From NCBI RefSeq assembly GCF_030268685.1, contig NZ_BSRQ01000004.1, positions 372,001 to 436,000 of the forward strand: 64,000 nt of DNA, given 5' to 3'. Source of the stretch: Microtetraspora sp. NBRC 13810 (lineage in GTDB: Bacteria; Actinomycetota; Actinomycetes; Streptosporangiales; Streptosporangiaceae). This document shows, piece after piece, positions 49,092 through 57,950 of this stretch (positions within the stretch are counted from its first letter, which is position 1; the number at the start of each line of letters is the position of its first letter). Under the pieces are notes generated by a model. The model was given only the letters and a program-made list of their open reading frames with translations, did no database searches and was not told the DNA's origin. A program made the translations under genes and the position numbers.

Positions 49092-50150
49092 GTGGGATCC
49101 ACCATCACCGTCCCCCAGACCCGTGCGATGAGCGGCGACGAACTGTCCGCCGACGACGCCTGGGCGACGCTGCGTCACTACGGCGGCTGGCAGTTCGCGC
49201 GCGACTCGCTGGTCAGGTTCAGGTACGGCGACGGCATGAGCCACTCGCGTGCGCTCGCCTTCCAGATCTGCCTGGCGATCATCCCCGGGGCGATCGCCCT
49301 GGTCGGGCTCAGCTCGGTCACCGACCAGGAGCAGCTCGGCCGGGTGCTCGAACTCACGTTGAGCCGCCTGGCCCCCGGCGACGGGGTGGAGGCGGTCGCC
49401 GAGGCGCTGGGCAACGGGCAGCGCACCCGGGACGCGCTCGCGCTGTGGCTCGGCCTCGCGACCACGCTGGCGGCGCTGACGACCGCGATGGCGCAGTTCG
49501 AGCGGGGCGCCAACCGGATCTACGGCGTCGAGCGCGACCGGCCCTTCCACCGCAAGTACGCCAGGGCCGCCCTGCTCGCGCTGACCGCCGGCGTGTTCAT
49601 GATCACCGGGTTCACCATCCTGGTGGGCGGCGGCGCGGCCGGGGACGCGATGGCCGAGGTCTTCGGCTGGGGCGCGACGATGCGCGGCGCGTACGCGCTG
49701 GTCCGCTGGCCGCTCGGCTTCCTGCTGGCACTGATGTCGATCATCGTGCTGTTCCGGGTCTCCCCCAGGCGCAGGCAGCCGGGTCACACCTGGCTGGCGT
49801 TCGGCGCGCTGGCGGCCCTGGCCCTGTGGACGCTGTTCACCCTGGCCCTCGCCCTGTACACCGAGCAGAACAGCACGTTCGGCGACACGTACGGCCCGCT
49901 GACCGCCGTGATGGCGCTGCTGCTGTGGTCGTTCCTCAGCTCGATCGCGCTCTTCCTGGGCATGGCGTTCGCGGCGCAGCTCGAAGCCTGCCGGGCCGGT
50001 TGCGCGTCGCCCGCGCATCCCGACTCCGGCCCCACGGCGGAGGAGGAACGCGAGCCGCTGGTCGGCGCGGTCGGGTCCGCCGCGTTCACGATGGCGCGCG
50101 GCCTGGCCGACCTGCTGCGGCGACGCATCGGCCGGGCGCGCGGCGAATGA
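49092..50150 (+). CDS. YihY/BrkB family membrane protein
   Basis: A 352-aa inner-membrane protein with six helices: SHSRALAFQICLAIIPGAIAL near the start is the family signature; later LLLWSFLSSIALFLGMAFAAQL. Function unknown (once called ribonuclease BN). GTG 49092 is used; ATG 49129 is possible since the signature lies well after it. Followed by a 33-bp minisatellite. Confidence 0.9.
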   Translation: MGSTITVPQTRAMSGDELSADDAWATLRHYGGWQFARDSLVRFRYGDGMSHSRALAFQICLAIIPGAIALVGLSSVTDQEQLGRVLELTLSRLAPGDGVEAVAEALGNGQRTRDALALWLGLATTLAALTTAMAQFERGANRIYGVERDRPFHRKYARAALLALTAGVFMITGFTILVGGGAAGDAMAEVFGWGATMRGAYALVRWPLGFLLALMSIIVLFRVSPRRRQPGHTWLAFGALAALALWTLFTLALALYTEQNSTFGDTYGPLTAVMALLLWSFLSSIALFLGMAFAAQLEACRAGCASPAHPDSGPTAEEEREPLVGAVGSAAFTMARGLADLLRRRIGRARGE

Positions 50151-50195
50151 TCGTCGGGCCTCCCGGGTTCGCCCCCGGCAAGTCGCGCCGGTCCT

Positions 50196-50427
50196 AGCGC
50201 GTCCGAGGGCCTGGCTGGTGTCCGGGTCAGCGCGTCCGAGGGCCTGGCCGCTGGCCAGGTCAGCGCGTCCGAGGGCCTGGCCGGTGTCCGGGTCAGCGCG
50301 TCCGAGGGCCTGGCCGCTGGCCAGGTCAGCGCGTTCGAGGGCCTGGCCGGTGTCCGGGTCAGCGCGTCCGAGGGCCTGGCCGGTGGCCAGGTCAGCGCGT
50401 TCGAGGGCCTGGCCGGTGTTCCGGTTC
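50196..50427. repeat. 33-bp minisatellite, seven copies
   Basis: Seven head-to-tail 33-bp units, consensus GCGCGTCCGAGGGCCTGGCC... (rest G/C-GTG/TGG-CC-G/AGGTCA). Two variants (GGTGTCCGGG and GCTGGCCAGG) alternate, making a 66-bp higher-order unit. The array separates the convergent YihY and MFS genes and ends at the MFS stop. All frames stay open, but no start or ribosome site argues for translation. Confidence 0.9.
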
Positions 50428-51881
50428 TAGTGGCGGTTCGCGACCCGGTGCCCGAAGTGGCGGGCGCCCGGGGCTAGGGCGGCCAGGGCGGGGGCCAGGA
50501 AGCAGGTCAGGGCGCAGGCGGCGAGCACCGGGGCCGCGCCGAAGGCCCCGATGGCGGGCGCGATGAGCGCGAGCCCGAGCGGAGCGAGGCCGTAGGAGAG
50601 CAGGAAGTCCAGTGAGGAGACGCGGGCCAGCAGCCGCGGATCGACCTCCCGCTGGGTGGCGGTGAACCAGGGGACGTTGAACACCTCGATGCCCGCCCCG
50701 GCGACCGCGTACGCGGCCACCACGACGGCCGGATGCACCGGAAACAGCAGCCCGAGCGGCGCGAACCCGTAACACGCCAGCCCGGCGAGCGCCGCCCACC
50801 CCTGCGCGCCCGCCCGCCGGGACGGCCGGCGGCGGACGACGAGGAGGGCGCCCACCAGCGCGCCCACGGTGTACGCGGTGGTGGCGGCGGCCAGCACGGC
50901 CCCGGCCCCGTACAGGTCGCGGCTGACCAGGGGCAGGACGACCCCGGTGGCGGAGTACCCGGTCGCGATGACCGCCGTCAGCGCGGCCAGCCCGGCGAGG
51001 AACCACGGATGCCTGCGCGCCTCCCGCATCCCGTCGGCGAACTCGCCGAGAAACACCCCCACGCCGAACCCGCGAAGCGGCACGACGGGTTCCCGGGGTG
51101 TCACGGTTTCTCTGGGTTCGACAGGTTCTCGGGGCTTGGCGGGGTCCCAGGGCTTGGCGGGTTCCCGGGGTCCTGTGGGGGGATCCGTGGTGCGGGCGGG
51201 AGGCTGTGCGGGGGGACCGGTGGTGGAGGTGGGGGGCGGTGCGGGGGGATCGGTGGTGGAGGTGGGGGGCGGTGCCGTACCGGGTGGTGCCGTGGCGGGC
51301 GGGGGTGGGAGGAGGGCGGCGGCGAGCCAGAGGAGGGCGATGGCGGTGAGGAGGGCCGTCGCGTCGAGGAGGAGGGCGAGTGAGGCGGTGGCTCCGGGGG
51401 CGACCAGGACGGTGACCCTGACCGCCATGGTCATCGCGGCGTTGGCCCGCGCGCGGTCGCGGACGTCGACGACCTCGGCCGTGAGCGCCTGGAAGGCGGG
51501 CCGGCAGGCGCCCTGACCTGCCCCGGTCACGGCGGCCGCGACCGCCATGAGCGGCACCGACCGTTCGAGTCCCGCGGCGATCAGCGGAGTGGCGAGCGCC
51601 GCGAGCAGGGCCGCCCAGCGGACGACCGCGCGGCGCGAGTGCCGGTCGGCCAGGACGCCGCCGACCGGCACCCCGGCGAGGAAACCCAGCGTGCGCGCGG
51701 CCAGCACCACGCCGAGCCCTGCGGCGCCCAGCGCGCCGTCGAGCAGCGCCAGCCCGAGGACGAACGGCAGCGCCCACGTGGCCAGTCCGGAAGCGGTCGC
51801 CCCCGCCCACAACCTCAGGAACGCCGGCTCCCGCAGCACGGACCGCCGCCCCACGGCATCCGGCACCGCCGGGAACGTCAC
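50427..51881 (-). CDS. MFS transporter with long Pro-rich central loop
   Basis: A 484-aa 12-helix major facilitator: FLRLWAGATASGLATWALPF helix 1, VGGVLADRHSRRAVVRWAAL is the loop 2-3 signature. Between the two halves is a loop of about 80 residues made of repeats (PPPTSTTDPPAPPPTSTTG; then PREP/PAKP units). Such exporters in actinomycetes resemble the MdfA/tetronasin-like and siderophore groups; substrate unknown. Start ATG 51881. Confidence 0.87.
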   Translation of the reverse strand: MTFPAVPDAVGRRSVLREPAFLRLWAGATASGLATWALPFVLGLALLDGALGAAGLGVVLAARTLGFLAGVPVGGVLADRHSRRAVVRWAALLAALATPLIAAGLERSVPLMAVAAAVTGAGQGACRPAFQALTAEVVDVRDRARANAAMTMAVRVTVLVAPGATASLALLLDATALLTAIALLWLAAALLPPPPATAPPGTAPPPTSTTDPPAPPPTSTTGPPAQPPARTTDPPTGPREPAKPWDPAKPREPVEPRETVTPREPVVPLRGFGVGVFLGEFADGMREARRHPWFLAGLAALTAVIATGYSATGVVLPLVSRDLYGAGAVLAAATTAYTVGALVGALLVVRRRPSRRAGAQGWAALAGLACYGFAPLGLLFPVHPAVVVAAYAVAGAGIEVFNVPWFTATQREVDPRLLARVSSLDFLLSYGLAPLGLALIAPAIGAFGAAPVLAACALTCFLAPALAALAPGARHFGHRVANRH

Positions 51882-52218
51882 AACCCACCACCCCCACCGG
51901 CCACGCGAGACGAAGTACCCACTCCCTCACCCCCACGACGAAACCACACCGTCACCTCATTCACACCGCCTCCAGCGCCATGACTCGCCGCCACGGCACC
52001 CGGCACGGCTTACCCGTTCGGCGAGAGGGCTCGTCGGTTCGGGTGGGCAGGGCGTGGACGCGGGCGAGGATTCCCGTGAAGAACCCGGTGACGCGTCAGC
52101 GTGAGGTGACGCCGGCCCGGGGCAGGCGGTAACTGGTTGGAAAGCGGACCTTGCTCGGTACCGCCGCGCGGGAATCGATTGGTGAGTGGCCGCGGTGGCC
52201 GGGTGTCCCGGGCGGGGG
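51882..52218. other. Intergenic, no feature seen
   Basis: 337 bp upstream of the MFS gene. No convincing coding frame or repeat; it is slightly lower in GC near 51900-51990 (CACCACCCCCACC runs). It marks the left edge of the degraded region. Confidence 0.4.
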
Positions 52219-52566
52219 TCAGCCGCCGGCCCAGGGGACGAGCGCGGGTGCGTGCTGGGCGACCTGGGCGAGGGTGGGGGCGGCGGCTCCGCCGTGGCCG
52301 GTGACGGACAGCGCGCCGCAGAGGGTGGCCAGCGTGAGGCTGTCCGCCAGGTCGAGGCCGTAGAGGTGGCCCGCGACGAATCCGGCGTCGAAGCAGTCTC
52401 CGGCGCCGATGGTGTCGGCGACGTCCACGGGGCGTGCGGTGGCGGCCTCGCGCCGGGCGGAGGTGGCGGCGAGCGCTCCCCACGCCCCGTTCTTGATCAG
52501 TACGGTCGGGGTGAGCTCCGCGAGAGCCGGCCGCACGCGCATGCCGGATCGGCTGCTCGGCGCAGT
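52219..52566 (-). pseudogene. PfkB-family sugar kinase, C-terminal fragment
   Basis: The frame ending at 52219 gives a PfkB C-terminal half: TVLIKNGAWGALAAT, the anion hole/catalytic Asp motif DTIGAGDCFDAGFVAG, then LADSLTLATLCGALSVTG. The upstream N-terminal half (substrate-binding domain) is absent; the sequence before about 52566 is unrelated. Not functional. Confidence 0.75.
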
Positions 52567-52719
52567 CGGCTTCGGTGCAGTGGGTGGCGACTCGTACCGT
52601 GTTCGCCCCCGCCGCCCGGACGGCACCCAGCGGCGATGAGCGCCGGCGTGTAGAGCAGGCCCTGGATGATCTGAAGGTCGCCGGACGGCACCGGCACGAG
52701 ATCGCCCACGCGCTGACCA

Positions 52720-52783
52720 AGTTGCCGCTGATCTCGGCGAGGGCGGCCAGGGCGAACCGCACCAGGGAACGGACGATCGTCAT
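52720..52783 (-). pseudogene. YnfA/UPF0060-like N-terminal fragment
   Basis: ATG 52783 starts TIVRSLVRFALAALAEISG, matching the first helix of YnfA-type small membrane proteins, then loses similarity after about 20 codons. It overlaps (ATGA) the stop of an unrecognised upstream tail (VEVLCIGGLITRNGAALPLM ... WDPLYYRP, 52780-52915), suggesting the remains of a coupled operon. Confidence 0.4.
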
Positions 52784-52963
52784 GGCCGGTAGTACAGCGG
52801 ATCCCAGCGGTGGCCACACCACCGGGCCATCAGCGGGAGCGCGGCGCCGTTGCGGGTGATCAGCCCACCTATACAGAGCACCTCGACCAGTGGGTCCACC
52901 GCAGCGGCCCGGTGTTCCGGTAGATGATCCCTTACGGAACTCGGGTGTCGTTGATCGAGGTGT

Positions 52964-53617
52964 CTACCCGCCGTCACGCCCTTCGGGCCGGGTAGCGTCC
53001 AGGTTGCTCCGCACTGTCTTGGTGAGCGGGTGGTCGGCGCCCAGCACCCGCTCGCGCTCGGCCAGGGTGGCCTCGAACAGCGGAATGGCCCGGCCCAGAT
53101 CCCCCGCCGCCCGTTAGGCGCCAGCGAGGTTGTTGCGGGAGGCCAGGGTGTCGGGGTGGTCGCCGCCCAGCACCCGCTCGCGCTCGGCCAAGGTGGCCTC
53201 GAACAGCGGGATGGCCCGGCCCAGATCCCCCGCCGCCCGGTAGGCGCCAGCGAGGTTGTTGCGGGAGGCCAAGGTGACGGGGTGGTCACCTCCCAGCACC
53301 CGCTGGTAGGCGGTGTGGGCGCGGTGATGCAAGGCGGTGGCGCGGACGAGGTCGTCTTGGCCGCCCAGGAACAGCCCAGTGTCGTTCAGCAGGTGGGCGG
53401 TTATGGGGGTGTCGGTGGCGGCGGGCGCGGAGCCGGCCAGAGCAGTGATGTGCGGCAGCAGGGTGCGCCAGGTCGGCCATCCGGCCGGATCGCCATAGGG
53501 GGTGGTGGTGGTGGGCAGGGCGTCTTTCAGCAGGGTGGTGGCATGCTGGAGGGCGGTGGTGATGGCGGATTCCTGGCGGTGCGGGTCGCCGGGGTCGGGG
53601 GTGCGGGCGAGGGCCAC
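52964..53617 (-). pseudogene. TPR protein, C-terminal fragment with nonsense codon
   Basis: Reads as the end of a tetratricopeptide protein of the NB-ARC/TPR type: LASRNNLAGAYRAAGDLG then IPLFEATLAERERVLGGDHP, repeated. In one repeat GCCTACCGG has become GCCTAACGG, a stop at 53114-53116; after it the frame continues to SNLDATRPEGRDGG and a natural stop at 52964. The N-terminus is lost at the junction with istB near 53617. Confidence 0.8.
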
Positions 53618-54041
53618 CGAGGGCCTCGGTGAAGTGGCTCTTGCCGGTGCCCGATGGCCCGCAGACGCAAAGGTTCTCCCGGCGTCCGATCCATTCCAGG
53701 GCGCGTAGCGCGGACTGGGTGGGGACCGGGATCGAGGAGGCGTCCTCGTTCCAGATGTGGAAGGTCTTCCCGGTCGGGAACTGGGCTCGCTGGCGCCTGG
53801 TGCGCAGGTTGGAGGCGGCTCGGCCGGCGGCTTCCTCGGCCAGCAGCACTCTGACGATCTCGGCCGGATCCCAACGTTGTGCCTTGGCGGTCGGGATGAC
53901 CTCGCTCATCGCCCGGCGGATGTGCGGCAGTTTCAGCGCCTTGGTCAAGGCGACTGCCCCGTCGGAGGCGGAGCCCAGCGCGGCGGCGGTTGCCCCGGCC
54001 GGGGCCTTCAGCCGCGGCGGAGCGGGGGTATCGACCGTCAT
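53618..54041 (-). pseudogene. IS21-family istB, N-terminal fragment
   Basis: ATG 54041 (GAGGAA upstream) starts an IstB-type transposition ATPase: ALKLPHIRRAMSEVIPTAKAQ, VLLAEEAAGRAASNLRTRRQ, and Walker A CGPSGTGKSHFTEAL. After it the frame runs straight into the TPR gene fragment, making a chimeric 394-residue frame on paper. The rest of the ATPase domain is missing. Confidence 0.85.
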
Positions 54042-54137
54042 CGGTTCCTCATCTCTGTGTTGGTGTTGGGGTGGTGATTCGGTGGTGCGGATGGGTGGAG
54101 GCGGGTCGTTGTCAGTGGCCGGCCGTAGCCTGGCGCG

Positions 54138-54659
54138 ATGATCCGTAATCCGTGGGAGCAGCGCTCGTTGGAGGCTGCCGTCTTCGATGCCCAGTCCGCG
54201 GTGCTGGAGTTCGATCAGGCCCGTTCCTGGCTGCGCTCGGCGCCGACCGAGCCGATGGAGCCGTTGGGCGCCGAGGTATGGGTGCTGGATCCCGCGCTGG
54301 AGCAGATCGTGCTGGTCCGGCATCCCTGGCGCGGCCTGGTGCCGCCTGGCGGCAAGGTCGAGCCGGGTGAGAGCCCGCGCCAGGGCGCGGCGCGAGAGTT
54401 GGCCGAGGAGAGCGGGTTGCGCCCGCGGCTGCTGGAGCGGCCCGCCGCGGTGGCGGTGCGCTCTTTCCACCCGGACTTACCGGTGACGTTGTCGTTGTCC
54501 TATGCCGCGATCGCCGACCCGGCTCAGCCGCTGGCCGCAGAAGTCGGACAACCGGCGCTGTGGTGGCGGGTGGATGAGGATTGGGGCAGCTTCTTCCCAC
54601 AGGATCCAGACCGGGTCCGGCAGTATGTGAAGGCCTTGAGGACCGACGCGGTGGGTTGA
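54138..54659 (+). CDS. Nudix hydrolase
   Basis: A 173-aa protein with a clear Nudix box: GGKVEPGESPRQGAARELAEESG (residues about 75-97; the catalytic RELAEESG is intact). It hydrolyses nucleoside diphosphate derivatives; substrate unknown. It lies in the opposite orientation between istA and istB remnants, which normally touch each other, so it may be cargo or a later insertion. ATG 54138 is close to the istB start, giving a divergent promoter. Confidence 0.88.
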   Translation: MIRNPWEQRSLEAAVFDAQSAVLEFDQARSWLRSAPTEPMEPLGAEVWVLDPALEQIVLVRHPWRGLVPPGGKVEPGESPRQGAARELAEESGLRPRLLERPAAVAVRSFHPDLPVTLSLSYAAIADPAQPLAAEVGQPALWWRVDEDWGSFFPQDPDRVRQYVKALRTDAVG

Positions 54660-54671
54660 GCGGGCAGCCGT

Positions 54672-55950
54672 TCACGATGGCGGCCGCTGGCCGAAGCCGG
54701 ACCAGCCGCCAGTGCCCGGTTGGAGGCTATGGTCCTCTCCGGCGCGAGAGGCGGTTGCGGGTTCGTCGTGGAAGAGCTGGTGATCCAGGATCGAGCGCAG
54801 GTCGCCATCGTTGAACCGGCCGGCCATCGCCGCCGTTCCCAGGGCCCGGTCGACCGCGGCCAGGCCGCGCAGCTTGGCCAGCGCGACCGCCTCGGCCATC
54901 GTGGACACCACGCCGCGGGTTCCCTGGGCCGCGGCCTCCTCCAACCACGACACCGCGCCGGATCCGACGGCCAAGAACGCCTCCTCCGCGGCGGTCCGCG
55001 GCTTGGGGGTGCGCCTGCCTCGGGCCGAGGGTGGGTAGTGCTCATCCAAGATCACCGGATTGCCCGCGGTGGAGCGCTGGTGTCGGGCGATCTCGACCGG
55101 GAGGCCCTCGACGATCGCGGTGACCACGAGGTCGTCGCCGTGCCAGCGGATGAACACCTGCCCTCCGGCGTGCTGGTGCGGCACCGAGTAGCAGACCTGG
55201 TCGACCCGGATCGTGGAGTCCTTGGGGTGGACGGCCCGGGTGGTGCCGAACGCGGCCGTGTAGGGGTGCTCGGGGACCTGATGCAGCCGGAATCGCTCTT
55301 CGCCGAGAATCTCGAACGGGACGCGGCGGGTTTCGCGGTGGACTCGGCCGTTGACCTCGGCCATGAATTCATCGCAGGCCGCCTCGATCTCGGCGAACCT
55401 CGAGTAGGAGGCCCGCAGGTTCGTCGTGGTCGGGACCAGGTCCCGCTTGGCTAGTTTCACCGTGTTCTCCACTCCGCCTTTGGAGGCGGGGTCGGCGGGC
55501 ATGCAGGTGCGGATCACGGTGCCGTGGAACCGGCCGATCGGCACGATGTCGGGGTTGCGTAGCGCGGTCGTCGCCACGTGCCCGGTCGTGACGGTCTTCT
55601 CGTTGTTGGTCAGGCAGTAGGTCGGCACCCCGCCGAACGCGCGGAACGTCGCGTCCAAACATGCCGCGATCGTTGGCACCGTCTTGTCCAGCACCGGGAT
55701 CACTACCCGAAACCGGGACCACGCGAGCCAGGCGCATCACAGCGACGTGCGCCGATCCCCCAGCCGTGGCCCGTGGCCCCAGTCCCACTGCATCCACAGC
55801 CCCGGCTCGGTCACCCATGGCCGGTGCACCCGTCGATGACCGGCCCGCCAGGACTGCTTCGCCGCTGCCACGGCTCGCCTGGTGGTGCGGTCGGTGCCGT
55901 CGAAGCCCATCGCGACCAGCTTCTTGTGGACCTGGTCCACCCTGCCTCGG
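54672..55950 (-). pseudogene. IS21-family istA transposase remnant
   Basis: DDE transposase of the IS21 type: VDQVHKKLVAMGFDGTDRTT, MQWDWGHGPR (first Asp), CAWLAWSRFRVVIPVLDK, LTNNEKTVTTGHVA, ADPASKGGVENTVK (Glu), then the C-terminal Mu-like barrel to GGWSGFGQRPPS. A TGA at 55737-55739 interrupts the frame between RRTSL and CAWLAW, and the first 100 or so residues (HTH) are missing. No terminal repeats were found. Confidence 0.85.
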
Positions 55951-56038
55951 CAGCGGAAGAACGCGGCGCGTCGCACACCGCAGGCCCCCACCTCGTCGAC
56001 TAGTCGACATGTGCGGGGCGAACGGGTGCAATCGATCC

Positions 56039-57190
56039 ATGCCGGGTAGAGGTGCGGGCCGCGTGCCCGCAAGACAGGTCATCGCCGCTGCGGCGGTTGC
56101 GCGGGCGCGTCGCGCCCGCCGGCAGGAAGAACTCGCCTCGAACACACAGACACCACCCGCCTCCGTCGGCAGCGGCCAAACGCCGAGCAGACGCGGGAGG
56201 AGGCTCCGTCTGTGGACTGGGCTCTTGCTGGGAGCGGTAAGCGCATATGCGTTCTTGATGATCATTATCAACCCGGAATCTCCGCTGGCAGTGGCGGGTA
56301 TCCCTCTGGCAGTTATGTACGGGTTGGCGATGGTGGTGCTGCTGGGACCCGTGGCCCGGCGGTTAGCCGGTGAGCGTCGCCCTTTCTCCGAAGAAGAGCG
56401 AGCGTCGCTGACGATGACCGAGCGGGTCGATGCGGTCAACAACGTCAGGGGAATGCTCCTCCAAAGCGTGACAGCGCTACTGATCATCGGGGGTTTGTTG
56501 TTCACCGCCCAAGGGGTTGTTTACACCGCTCAGACAGTGGAGGCGACCCAGCAGGGGCAGATCACCGACCGCTATACCAAGACGATCGAGCAGTTGGCTT
56601 CAGACAAGCTCAGCGCGCGTCTGGGCGGCGTATATGCCCTGGAGCGCCTCGCTCGTGACTCTGAACGCGATAGGAGGAGCATCTACGATGTCCTGGCCGC
56701 TTTCGTCCGTGAGCGTGCCTCTTTGGCCGGTGCCAAGAGTTCTACGGCTGCACTCGCCGTCGATGCCGAAGCTGCTCTGGTCGTGCTAGCTCGCAGAGAG
56801 ATCGACGAGGAGTACCTCGAAGGAATTGTTGACGATCAAGGCAACATATTCCTTCACGAGGGTTCTCTCCCGGTTTTAAACCTGAGCGACGTTCGTCTCC
56901 GTGGCGTGGACCTAGCTGTCACGGTTCTGGGGGGCTTTAATGGTGTGGACTTTCGCAGGGTGAATTTCGCCGGTAGTGACTTGAGCGGCGCGAACTTCAG
57001 GGACGTGGTTCTGAGGGGCGCAAATCTCGCCGGCGCGAATCTCGCTGGAACTGACCTGCGCGGCGCGGATTTACGCGAGGTTAGTGGTGTCACCGATGAG
57101 CAGATCAAGGCCGTAGCCAAGGTCGATGAGAAAACTTTGTTCGGGGTATGCCCTGAAGACACGGGATGCGGGCCTCAGATCTTTCGTTAA
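56039..57190 (+). CDS. Membrane protein with pentapeptide repeats
   Basis: A 383-aa protein: Ala/Arg-rich N-terminus, three hydrophobic segments (LWTGLLLGAVSAYAFLMIII; IPLAVMYGLAMVVLLGP; VTALLIIGGLLFTAQGVVY), a charged helical region (TIEQLASDKLSARLGGVYAL), and a C-terminal pentapeptide array (SGANFRDVVLRGANLAGANL and on). Such proteins occur widely in actinomycetes; function unknown. Codon use is lower in GC than the neighbours (GTTTTAAACC, GGGGGCTTTAATGG), suggesting acquisition. ATG 56009 or 56039 may be the start. Confidence 0.75.
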   Translation: MPGRGAGRVPARQVIAAAAVARARRARRQEELASNTQTPPASVGSGQTPSRRGRRLRLWTGLLLGAVSAYAFLMIIINPESPLAVAGIPLAVMYGLAMVVLLGPVARRLAGERRPFSEEERASLTMTERVDAVNNVRGMLLQSVTALLIIGGLLFTAQGVVYTAQTVEATQQGQITDRYTKTIEQLASDKLSARLGGVYALERLARDSERDRRSIYDVLAAFVRERASLAGAKSSTAALAVDAEAALVVLARREIDEEYLEGIVDDQGNIFLHEGSLPVLNLSDVRLRGVDLAVTVLGGFNGVDFRRVNFAGSDLSGANFRDVVLRGANLAGANLAGTDLRGADLREVSGVTDEQIKAVAKVDEKTLFGVCPEDTGCGPQIFR

Positions 57191-57633
57191 TCTGGAGCCG
57201 CACGTCGCGGAGATCGGCTTTCCGGAGGGCTGCAGGGCGCGGATCGCTCAACGACCGCCGCTGGGAGGAGATGGTGTCGAGGGTCGTCTGGACATGTGGT
57301 CGCCGGTCAGCCGTCACCGTATACCGCCGCCCACACGACAGCGAGACCTCAGCCGTGGCCGCGAACCGTACCCCGTCTTCCGCCTTGATCTGGCCGCCCG
57401 GGCGAACATCGATCAACCACGGACCGTGTCGAGTCACGGCGAGGAAGTCGGGGGCCTGCCGTCGCTAAGGTTCGACCGAAACTGCCCTAGACCAGTTCTA
57501 CGGCCTCGGGGAACATCGGTACAGCGGTTAACGCTAAGCCGGTGATCATGGCGAATAGCACAGGTGACAGGCCCGGCGGCGGGGTTCGGCGGAAGATCCC
57601 TTATCAGGGCCGGGCGCCGATAGCTTCACGCTC
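57191..57633. other. Gap holding a TnsA-like remnant
   Basis: 443 bp between the pentapeptide gene and the Tn3 fragment. Apart from the TnsA-like fragment on the minus strand, nothing convincing is visible. Confidence 0.4.
57225..57470 (-). pseudogene. TnsA-like transposase endonuclease fragment
   Basis: Minus-strand text reads DFLAVTRHGPWLIDVRPGG then IKAEDGVRFAATAEVSLSCG, RRYTVTADRRPH and LDTISSQRRSLSD. This is the pattern of actinomycete TnsA-like heteromeric transposase subunits (catalytic D...DVRP core). Both ends are missing and no partner TnsB/C genes are near. Recognition is from memory of the family, so moderate confidence. Confidence 0.45.
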
Positions 57634-57945
57634 ATGCCAGTGGAGTTCCGGACCGACGAACAGGCGGCGTCGTACGGCAAGTTCAATGAGGAGCCGACCA
57701 GGCCGGAGCTGGAGCGGTTCTTCTTCCTGGATGACGAGGACCGCAAGCTGATCGCGAAGCGGCGCGGGGACCACAGTCGGCTCGGGTTCGCTCTCCAGAT
57801 GTGCACGGTGCGCTACATCGGCCGGTTCCTCCCGGACGACCCGCCAGACGTGCCGTGGGTCGTGATCGAGCACCTGGCCGGCGCAGCTCGGCATCGCGGG
57901 TGCGGCGTACCGTGACGCCATGACGACCGAATGGGACGCCGTCAT
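57634..57945 (+). pseudogene. Tn3-family transposase, N-terminal fragment
   Basis: ATG 57634 starts a DUF4158/Tn3 transposase N-terminus: FRTDEQAASYGKFNEEPTRP, FFLDDEDRKLIAKRRGDHSR, LGFALQMCTVRYIGRFL. At about 57885 one base shift moves the expected continuation (QLGIAGAAYRDAMTTEWDA) to another frame, and the match ends near 57945. The remaining 850 or so residues are absent. Confidence 0.82.
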
Positions 57946-57950
57946 GTGGT

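Noticed and set aside
50160-50195. tRNA-like T-arm (CCCGGGTTCGCCCCCGG)
   Set aside because: The loop lacks the conserved TTCRA pattern and no acceptor, D or anticodon arms can be folded around it.
50196-50427. CRISPR array
   Set aside because: Units are contiguous with no unique spacers, and no cas gene is near.
50218-50430. A 70-codon plus-strand frame made of 11-residue repeats
   Set aside because: All frames of the 33-bp array are open because the unit is a multiple of three; no start or ribosome site supports translation.
53286-54470. A 394-codon frame as one gene
   Set aside because: It is an istB fragment fused by rearrangement to out-of-frame TPR sequence, plus an upstream antisense Nudix stretch.
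57105-57437. A complete 110-aa minus-strand gene
   Set aside because: Only the middle resembles TnsA; the beginning lies inside homologous text that extends upstream of the ATG and the end runs into the pentapeptide gene.
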